Shown here piece by piece: positions 9,458 through 16,723 of a stretch of DNA of 16,723 bases. The notes beneath the pieces are model-generated. The model had not been told where the DNA came from and did no database searches. It was given only the letters and a program-made list of their open reading frames with translations. The DNA comes from Synura sp. LO234KE. Lineage: Eukaryota > Sar > Synurophyceae > Synurales > Mallomonadaceae. Numbering within the stretch: the first letter of the stretch is position 1; each line of letters opens with the position of its first letter. Position numbers and translations under genes: made by a program. The stretch is from positions 1 through 16,723 of the forward strand of contig VKHC01000165.1 in the NCBI GenBank assembly GCA_015143735.1, given 5' to 3'.

Positions 9458-10686
9458 TTTCTCGAGGTTATAACTGACCATCCAGATATTATCCGCGTTC
9501 GGGATTCGGTATGAACAACCCAAACTGGCATTGATATAATGATCATCTACCGCGCGTAGACTGGATGGACGGCTCTTCTTTGGGCGTCTAACACGGGAGA
9601 ACATGAAGTTATTCGGTTCTTACTAGAATGGGGAGTGCTTCCAGACGAAGACAAATGGGTAAGCCCGATATTTTGCAATGAACTACGATGATAACAATGT
9701 TAAAGCTATAATTCTATCTCAAAAGCGTGCCAAAACACCGTTGACTACAAAATGCATCTAAATGGAAATGATCTTTTCCCTCTGTTAATACTGTACGTCA
9801 TTTTAGGTAGGAGGCCGAACAGCTCTCACTTTAGCAGCGACGTATGGACACCCACCGGCAGTGCAAAATCTTTTAAAAGCTGGTGCTCATGTTAATTTTA
9901 TGGACGATGTAAGACTTCCAAGTATCGGACGGGAACGCTTGAATATAACTTGATTTACTTTAATGCGATTTGTATGTTTTACCCATATTTGGTTCAGTTC
10001 AAGATGACGGCCTTGCATCACGCCGCAATTACAGGCAATACGTTAACAGTAAGGATACTTTTAAGAGCCGGTGCGGATAGACGAATAACAGATGAGGCGA
10101 GTGTGTTCGCTGCTTGTCCTATTATTGTTCTGCATAGGCTACACTTCGCTCTTTAACGCTATATGTGTACAGATTGGTCGTACTGCAAGAGACATCGCCC
10201 TAACGTACGGCAATGTAGTAACCGCAGCTTTATTATCTACGGAAAATGAAGCCAACGAAAACGTAAACTGGGCAGTGCTTACGAAGATTAGACTGTCTCA
10301 GTATTATTTTGTGAATATGTTGTAGTTGCGTATTCTAACTTCCTGTGTAAAGTGGAGAAATTAATTATTTCCCTGTATTCTACGCTTGTTCTTAGGAAGG
10401 GGACTCTGACAGTGCATATGAAAAGCTTGCACAAGATATGTACGATTGCGCCTTCTTTGGAACTCAAATTACCGCGGAGGAGTATCTGTCCGTACTTAGA
10501 CCGATCTTAGTAGATGAAGAGGAACCCGCCTATGAAATGATAATTGTGAACGATTTAGATAATGGTGATGTAGTTCAGGTAGTAGATGACAACAACCCGG
10601 GCTCTGATGCATTAAACGAGCTCAATCAACAAGTTCAATCACACCACGACGACGAGGTTACTCCACGTTGCTGTGTTATGTTTTGA
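9458..10686 (+). CDS. Ankyrin-repeat protein with C-terminal CaaX box (gene C; 5' end unresolved)
   Basis: Exons: 9458-9508, 9560-9658, 9807-9908, 9998-10096, 10173-10262, 10396-10686, all phase 0, at least 243 aa. Repeats: TGWTALLWASNTGEHEVIRFLLEWG, GRTALTLAATYGH..AGAHVN, MTALHHAAITGN..AGADRR, and a degenerate GRTARDIALTYGN. The last exon codes for an acidic tail (AEEYLSVLRPIL, then many Asp/Glu) ending PRCCVMF. The final CVMF fits a CaaX prenylation box, with a second Cys beside it that could be palmitoylated, so the protein is probably membrane-tethered on the cytosolic side (inference). Exon lengths 102, 99, 90 match genes A and B, so this is the same family. The first coding exon is not settled: an open stretch at about 9164-9211 (LENIVEHGLEMKFMKY, donor GTATCC at 9212) is a likely upstream exon, but I found no safe ATG. 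The intron at 9509-9559 is only 51 nt. Confidence 0.75.
10097..10172 (+). other. Probable GC-AG intron in gene C
   Basis: Splicing GATGAG|GCGAGT to gtgtacag|ATT gives a 99-nt exon and exact 33-residue ankyrin spacing. The nearby GT alternative (AGT|GTGTTC at 10103) is also in phase but adds two residues to the repeat. Confidence 0.6.
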
Positions 10687-12202
10687 TGGTTAGGGTTATG
10701 GGTAAGGTTGCTCTTGTACACTCGGCTGACTCGCCAAGTTACTAATGTGTTTGACAATCATCGGATTTTAAAAATGTCTGTATGACAAGGCAGCTATGAA
10801 CTAACTAACTAAATGATCAATTTTATAAAATCTCGTGCCCAATTTTATTGCTGAATAGAATATGAATCAAACCAAGGCAGACAGTAATTAGAGTTAACTA
10901 GTGTTCCATTAAGGAATTGCGGTTACTAACACTTACCGCACTTGTTTGGTGAAAATCTAGCATTTCATTATGGAAAGAACGGCAGGGTCAAGGGAATTCC
11001 GCAACTAACAAGCTTCCATTACAACGTTTCAAGCCCCATAGCACCGATTGGGAGCTAGGAGATGGGACTGCTAGTATTCGCTGCCTATGGGCTCGCAAAA
11101 CCTCTCCCGAACAAATAATATTATGCAACGTTACCAACTGCCTCAAAAGGGAGCAAGTAAGCATATTGATGGTGCTACAAACTACACATGACAAGCAACA
11201 CAAAACAAGCGAAGTATGAGGCAGGACCTGCCCACATCAGTCGTAGCGCGCTAACATGGCGAGTGTGACTTGATGGTATCCGATAGGTGGAAGGCATGAC
11301 TTCTGACGACGAGGTGGCATAACGCGGGCAGTCGACTACAAAGAAGCCTGGGTATAAGCAGAACTTATCCCTTGTGAAGTGATTAACTCCCTATTTGCGG
11401 TGGAGTTTCGGTGTCGGACTCGAAATATAACGTCACAGTCAGAGAATCTTTTCCAGCAGGCTATCAGCGTTTATTCCCTCTTGTCCAGTACCGCAAACAC
11501 AGTTCCCTCTCTCGAGTGTTATTCCATATGGAGAAACATGTTCTAAGTTGGCGGCACCATTTCACATGATAAACGTCCGGGCTTTTCGATGTCTGGCCTT
11601 CTCTCCAAGCAATTCCTGTATATAAAAGCTGGTCAAATCCTGCAAATTATGCCCTGGCAGGCTCGGCACTTTTCACTTATCCGCGGTCCAACCCAACCAT
11701 CTCCGGTTCTTTCAGGATCTGCACCAGCTGCGGCAATCTCCTTGAATAGCAATCGGGTACGAAGTCCTGGGCTTGACGAGCGGGCTTACTACTGAATACT
11801 CTTCAGGCAGACTACTCGTTCCTCTCCCTGCCCACGGACCTTTCGGTTATGCTTCTCTCCGGTCGATCTTGGCTCCTGACACGGAAAGGCCTTCTACGAA
11901 AGACGTGGACTTACCCAGAGGCTGCGGGGTCTAGATCCTTTACCGACACTGGCACCTTCTTTTGTGCATTCTCTCTCCATTTTCTGTCTGCCTAATGTTT
12001 CGCCCTTCCAAGCAGCGTATCACGGCCCCATCGAAATTAGGTCCTGATTCCCACTTGCGTTTGGGACCCACTTCACCTTGGCGCCATCTGTGACCCGACC
12101 CTTCTTCTTCCGTCCACTGATCCACCACTTTGCCCTAGCGAGCTTTCCCCTTCCTCCACCTCGTTGCACCGAGCTACTTCGTTCCATCGTGGAAGATATA
12201 TA
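10687..12202. other. 1.5 kb without a recognisable gene, GC-richer and C-rich in its second half
   Basis: This separates the convergent ends of genes C and B. 10687-11200 is ordinary AT-rich spacer with a small inverted repeat (TGCGGT at 10918-10923, ACCGCA at 10935-10940). From about 11200 the + strand is rich in C and CT runs, with a TATA-like tatataaaag at about 11620. No open frame shows a family motif on either strand. It could be a decayed mobile element or the tail of a sequence joined at the duplication breakpoint; I see no transposase, reverse transcriptase or paired terminal repeats. Confidence 0.5.
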
Positions 12203-14881
12203 TCAGACGACCCACTCCGTACCCACCCACCCCACATAACTTGACCGCTGAGAGTCTTCTCGGCCGCTTAGCCTCCCGAGCGCTTTCCAATAAGTGCATT
12301 TCTTTGGACCTGTACGGGCGAGTATTTCTCTAGCCTTGTGTTCATCTAGCCTCTGTTCGAAAGTAGCATAGTCTCCAAACTATACAATCACAGACAAATC
12401 ATAATCACAATAGAGTAGGTTCCTTATGCCCCTCCTGTCATTGTCTATTGACATATTTCAGCCATACTGGGAGTCTCGGAGTTGCCCTACTTGGACATTC
12501 TTGGCACCACGGGACATCAGATAGTCAGCCGTTTCGTGGTGACCAGCCGTACAGGCGGCCATGAGGGCGCAGCGGTTACTCTGTGCAGTGTGTTCAGTGG
12601 TGGGGGACGGGTCAAACGGTATTAGTAAGTCCATCATGAAACTTGTAAATTTTAGGTGTATTGAATCATATAAACTCATGTAAACAGGATCCTCAAAATA
12701 ACCTCAGCGGTTTGATGCAGAAACCAACATAGTGAGTTCACGACACTTACGATGTTCCTTGCATTCATATTGGCCCCGTGATCTAGAAGCAAACCCGTTA
12801 GTTCCGTGTAACCCCTCCCAGCGGTCACGATAAGCGATGAGGCGCGAAACTGGACAAATACACCAACATTTTACAGGACAATCGTCAGCCAGTAGTAGCC
12901 TCACAGAGGCATTAGATTGTATTGAGTAGAATGAATGAAGCGCATGCCCGATACGTGTGCTTGGTCCATCCAGGCGCCCCTTCATCCCAATTCACCCTCC
13001 CCACTCAAATACACACCCCGACTATGCAAGGGCACTGTACCTTGTCAGTGAGGTTGACCCGAGCCCCTCGGGACAACAGTAGCTTTGCGGTTTCGATGTG
13101 GTTGGAGTCGCAAGCCAAAACAAGTAGAGGCGCGCCTATGATCTGAGGCAATAGAGATCGGAATAACATCCGTTCGACTTGGAAAACATTCGAGTATAAC
13201 CCCAACACGTCCACAAGCACAGCACAGTCACCAATCCGATGGCTGTCACGTCTCCGCAGATAAAGTTGGGGCACGAATATTGTAAATAACCAGTGTAGCA
13301 TGTCATCAATATTCGCTGAGTACAAGGCTAAAAGCATTAGTTGTATCTTCGAGTACAAGGCTGCCCTCCAATCTAATGGCGCATTATTCATCCGATTACA
13401 CAGCAACCGATTCCTTTTAAGGTACCTTGTTTGGAATGTAATTCACATCTGCTCCCTCGTCCAGCAGCTGTCCAACCTCATCGGTCGCTCCTCGAATGGC
13501 GGCGTGGATAAGGATATCACCAATGCCCTGTCGTAGCAGTTGGACAACACGACGCATTTCAGAATCTCAGCACTGGATGCCATATTAGTACAGTGTTAAT
13601 CGTATATCTCTGCCAAGGATGCGGTGTGCAGTACAGTACAAGTGTTCGTGTGCGTACAACAGTATAATTCATGGAGATAGATTTCTAAAGTGTCCACATG
13701 ACAATAATATTTGATTTATAAAGCGGTCATCATCACGCGGGAGGAGCTGGTAGTGAGAGGGATGTGTATATCTCAATCGTTGCCGCACCTGGACAACCCA
13801 CATATCTCCAGTCATCGTACATGAAGCGTAGAGATCGTTCAAGGAAATAAAGGGAATATCTTCATCCTCTCTTGCGACAGTGGCGGACTGTTTGGTGATA
13901 AAGGAGCTATCGACTACGACATAGATAAAAAAAAAATTAAGTAATAATGCCATAAATTACGAATTTTAGCATGTTTTTCTCGACAAGCCCAAGTGGATAT
14001 TGTTTCCTGTTGATCTGGGTAGTTTTAACCGCTCAAGGTTAACATGCCTTTATTTTCGTCGTCCTTAGTTTCCGCATTAACGCCGTCGTAGTGTATGGGA
14101 GGCGAAGCTGTTCGCGGAAGATATGAGATTACCGGTGAGAATGCTTAAATATGAAAAAATTGGCTGGTAAGTCGCAAACAAGAGAACTGGTGACGAATAT
14201 TAAAAACAAAGAGCAAGGTTAGTCTTAGATTCAAAAGAAATGTATGAAATAATTAAAGATCATTAAAGTGTTGAATTTATAGGTAGTGACACTTAGGTAG
14301 TACAAAAACACACAACATTTATTCATTGCATCTAAACCACAGCGGTATAAGATCTTCATCTCTGAGCATACCTAGACATTATCGCTTGCTGACTACGCTT
14401 AGGAATGTGGGTAAGATGACCGGATGGTTTTATATATCTTCCCATAACTTGTTTCTGGTACTTTTTCAAAGGAGCAACTTAACAAGACTTGCTAGTCACC
14501 ACCAATGTCCGCAATAGCTATTCTATCTTGTATCCGTTCATGATGCTTTGTTGTTGAACCAATCTAATATGCGATGTTCAACCATATCTACCATTATTAA
14601 TTTAATTGGCCAGGTTTTATTCCTTTGTGTTTATATCAGCGGGATATTTACTACGCTAGAAGAAGCTAGTTATTACAGGCATCAGCCGTTTTCACACTTC
14701 AAGATAAAGTAAGAATTCAATAAAAACAAAACGTAAGTATTTCATATATTTTCTGTGTGAGTTATCACGCGATTCTATACATTTCATCTCAATTAATGAA
14801 AGTGAGACGTTAACCTTGGATATTACCTTGAGTAACGCAAATTTCCAACAATTTTTCATCATTTGCCATTACCAAACTCAT
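12203..14881 (-). CDS. Ankyrin-repeat protein, copy B (8 exons, about 305 aa)
   Basis: Exons: 14881-14827, 14107-14030, 13913-13737, 13565-13426, 13142-13041, 12849-12751, 12580-12491, 12379-12203. It begins MSLVMANDEKLLE. Exons 4-8 match copy A in length (140, 102, 99, 90) and phase, except the last exon, which leaves the shared sequence after GPKKCT and adds about 29 residues rich in Trp and Gly (ending GTEWVV). Repeat consensus positions have changed relative to A: PLVWA is LLVLA, SPLIVAA is SSLIVTA, GHHGTA is GHHETA, so B may be drifting or specialising. All inferred splice sites are intact and no stop interrupts the model, so it is not an obvious pseudogene. Exon 2 is 48 nt longer than in A and ends at G|GTTAAA. 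Intron 1 is 719 nt versus 166 nt in A. It is convergent with gene C and divergent from the Hint gene. Confidence 0.72.
13232..13533. repeat. 302-bp tract identical to 7862-8163
   Basis: Partner of the copy A tract, offset by 5370. First mismatches outside are 13231 (c, versus g at 7861) and 13534 (t, versus c at 8164). Confidence 0.9.
14150..14810. other. Extra sequence in intron 1 of copy B, no gene seen
   Basis: AT-rich sequence absent from the equivalent intron of copy A. I see no coding frame with motifs, no clear terminal inverted repeats and no target-site duplication. It is either an insertion in B or a deletion in A. Confidence 0.5.
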
Positions 14882-15147
14882 GTCCGAAAAATCACGGTAA
14901 AAATTTAACTGAACTAAACTTACCTAACGCAAAATATTTCAATTTAACCCGTTCTAACTTTATTATAAACGTCGTAAACTTCTTTACTTGCATGTAGAGG
15001 ATCGTATTATTCTAGCACTTGTATCCCTACATTATCCAAGGTTTTGTAATATATTGCATTCATAATCTTTACTCTAACTCCTATAACGTCATTAAAATTT
15101 TAGAAATTAATTGGCAGGAACTGATCAACTCGCGGACTTTTCGTTTA

Positions 15148-16412
15148 ATGAGGGTCATAATCATTACCATTCTTGATTTGATATCACCGCGAGCAAACGA
15201 GGCCCGCTTAACCATTAAACAGAATCAGCACTCTGAAAATCTCGCTATCCCAGCAAAGATAAAGGCACCAACTCAGGTGAATGTAGGATATAACGTTAAG
15301 ATATAATTGTTCCGTATGAGCCGTCGCGGTGTCCGGTGGGGTGCAATAAAAACCTCTAATTGAAAATAACATTTTCAACATCCTCTCCTGCCCAGGTGAA
15401 GGCTGCACTTGCCAGAGATAAGAACAGGGTCGGAAACAACAATCCTCTCAGTAAAGACGTGTTAGTGAATGCTCGACCAAGCGCGAACTTGAACAAGGTA
15501 GTGGATCAGCCTTCAAAGTCCAACACGGCAAGTGAGGGGGAAGCAGTAGACAATACAAGAGGTCATGTGACCGAAGAATCATCGGCCGAATCGTTAGATA
15601 AAACCACTTACGACGATAGTAGCGTCTGTGTGAACGGGTACATCTGCATCGACCCGGATAAACCGCAGTGCTGTGGTGGAGGCATGTGTATACCCGCTGG
15701 AAGTGTCTGTTGCCCAAGCGGCCTTGGATACTGTAATCCTGGCTGCACCTGTTACAGTGAAAGTCGAAAGTGTAGTTGTGAGATATCATCATCATCGTCA
15801 TGTTTCTCTGGCAAGTCACTGCTGACACTGAAGAATGGCAGCACGATTCCTATATCCAAGGCGACATTAGGTCTAGAGATTCTCGCGTATTCTTATGAGC
15901 TAGGCGCTTTCCTTAACTCACCAATCGTTTGGATACCACACGCATCGAATAACAACAGCGCGGAGTTTGTGACGATCAACACAGGCAATGGTCACTCGCT
16001 GACTCTTACCAAGGATCACTTGCTTCCCTCGAGCCGTTGCAACGATGTCGATACAACGTCTTTCTCCTTGCAACGCGCAGAGCACATCAAACCAAACGAC
16101 TGCGTGCAGTCTGCTGCGGGCGCGACGGTCGTTACGTCCACCACGCGCACGCATGGGTACGGATTGTACACTGTGGTTACCATGGAACAATTTATTGTCG
16201 TGGATGGACTGGTCGCCAGTCCATTTGCCGGCAATCACTACCTTCCAGACGCCTTCTACTCTCTCCATCGCCTCGCGCATAGATTCGGTTTATCTGATTC
16301 CCAGGGGGAGCCATCATCGGTACTAGCTGCTGTCACAAGTTTGGCGGATAAATTTATCGGTTTCGTACTTCATTCTCAGTTCCTGTCGATTATTAACCCA
16401 ACCTTAGCTTAA
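15148..16412 (+). CDS. Cys-rich protein with Hedgehog/Hog-type Hint autoprocessing domain (two exons)
   Basis: Exon 2 (15396-16412) has no upstream ATG in frame and starts at a strong acceptor (cctctcctgcccag). Exon 1 (15148-15276) ends CTCAG|GTGAAT, and the 119-nt phase-0 intron joins them to give about 381 aa. The N-terminus MRVIIITILDLIS is a weak signal-peptide candidate (one Asp inside). Residues 44-120 are polar linker; 121-171 hold 13 cysteines (CVNGYICI, QCC, VCC, GCTC, KCSC), probably a small disulfide-rich secreted module. A Ser run precedes C179-F-S-G-K-S, the likely Hint nucleophile, followed by HSLTLTKDH with Thr248 and His251 (TxxH) and VVDGLVASPFAGNH. Hint domains cleave themselves at the first Cys; in animal Hedgehog a sterol is then attached. 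Whether this one cleaves or adds a lipid is unknown. Exon 1 is less certain than exon 2. Gene B starts 266 bp away, divergently. Confidence 0.8.
15277..15395 (+). other. 119-nt phase-0 intron of the Hint gene
   Basis: Donor ACTCAG|GTGAAT, acceptor CTGCCCAG|GTGAAG. Length and phase resemble the receptor's 113-nt intron and the ankyrin introns. Joined protein reads KAPTQ-VKAAL. Confidence 0.75.
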
Positions 16413-16594
16413 TCAATTATACGTGTACCATCGGGTATGTGAATGTGTGAATGGTTTGGCTCAACTGTAATTGTCGATAACCATATACTTTTATCTATAT
16501 CCCGAGTATCTTCATAATCACGGGTGGGGAGCGAATTCAGACCCTTCAATCTGGGAGAGAGTAGAGCCCATAAACCCTAACTAAAGAACACCAA
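16413..16594. promoter_or_regulatory. Spacer with an AAACCCTAA (telo-box-like) motif
   Basis: The motif AAACCCTAA at about 16572-16581 sits some 15-20 nt before the ATG at 16595. In plants this box is known from promoters of translation-related genes. Its meaning in this organism is unknown and one copy may be chance. Confidence 0.25.
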
Positions 16595-16723
16595 ATGGCA
16601 AACCGCCCCCGTGACCGATTAGAGAGCTACAGGCCGGCGTCGTTCAAGAAGCGGAAGAAACAAACGCGTGACCGCATGAAAGCAAGGTTACTCCCGCTGA
16701 AGCCCGCACTATGCTGCATACCA
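16595..16723 (+). CDS. Start of a basic ORF, truncated by the window edge
   Basis: ATG at 16595 opens 43 codons that are still open at the last base. The sequence is strongly basic (MANRPRDRLESYRP, then FKKRKKQTRDRMKARLL), like a nuclear or nucleolar targeting segment or a nucleic-acid-binding N-terminus. No family can be named from this fragment. It lies 182 nt after the Hint gene's stop, on the same strand. Confidence 0.35.
   Translation, partial: MANRPRDRLESYRPASFKKRKKQTRDRMKARLLPLKPALCCIP

Larger units (their letters stand above)
12294..14925. repeat. Segmental duplication, copy B
   Basis: Same orientation as copy A, with start codons 5.9 kb apart. It is longer mainly because intron 1 holds about 550 extra bases (roughly 14150-14810) and intron 3 about 27 extra. 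Confidence 0.85.

Noticed and set aside
9329-9604. Minus-strand open frame opposite gene C
   Set aside because: It overlaps the ankyrin exons at 9458-9508 and 9560-9658, which have matching splice sites and repeat motifs on the plus strand.
10687-10707. Interstitial telomere repeat (GGTTAGGGTTA)
   Set aside because: Only one and a half degenerate units; too short to call.
12060-12090. Retroelement primer-binding site (TGGCGCC after a CA end on the minus strand)
   Set aside because: The motif is short, the same ccttggcgcca-like string occurs in an ankyrin exon at about 7110, and no second LTR or polymerase gene is present in the window.
1-16723. tRNA, rRNA or CRISPR features
   Set aside because: A scan for T-arm-like GTTCRANNC with a cloverleaf, and for regularly spaced repeats, gave nothing convincing.

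Overview
This window looks like nuclear DNA of a protist, most likely a stramenopile (heterokont). The genes carry short spliceosomal introns, mostly about 50-300 nt with GT..AG ends. There are no bacterial operons or Shine-Dalgarno sites. The largest gene encodes a plant-style LRR ectodomain, one membrane helix, a divergent HGD/DLD kinase and a TIR domain in one chain, a combination I associate from memory with heterokont algae. The organism assignment is inference. All gene models were spliced by hand from frame, phase and splice consensus; no transcript data were available.

Layout. (1) 103-582 (+): weak evidence for the last exons of a gene entering from the left. (2) 5567-1051 (-): the LRR-TM-kinase-TIR receptor, 2 exons, about 1467 aa. 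(3) 6880-5626 (-): a small spliced gene of unknown function squeezed between its neighbours. (4) 8937-6888 (-), gene A; 9458-10686 (+), gene C; 14881-12203 (-), gene B: three related ankyrin-repeat genes. A and B are segmental duplicates of about 2-2.6 kb. C is a diverged relative on the opposite strand with the same exon-length signature (102, 99, 90 nt) and a C-terminal CaaX box. (5) 10687-12202: about 1.5 kb without a recognisable gene, GC-richer and C-rich on the + strand from about 11.2 kb. (6) 15148-16412 (+): a two-exon gene for a Cys-rich protein ending in a Hedgehog/Hog-type Hint domain. (7) 16595-16723 (+): the open start of a basic ORF running off the right edge.

How the genes may work together. 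Two genes are plausible surface or signalling proteins (the LRR-kinase-TIR receptor and the Hint protein). Three are small repeat proteins probably used for protein binding, and C is probably prenylated to a membrane. Receptor plus duplicating, gene-converting repeat proteins resembles a recognition or immunity neighbourhood, but no functional link is shown by the sequence. The strongest points are the receptor architecture, the one-repeat-per-exon design of the ankyrin family, and a 302-bp perfectly identical tract shared by the two duplicates that covers an exon and most of an intron.
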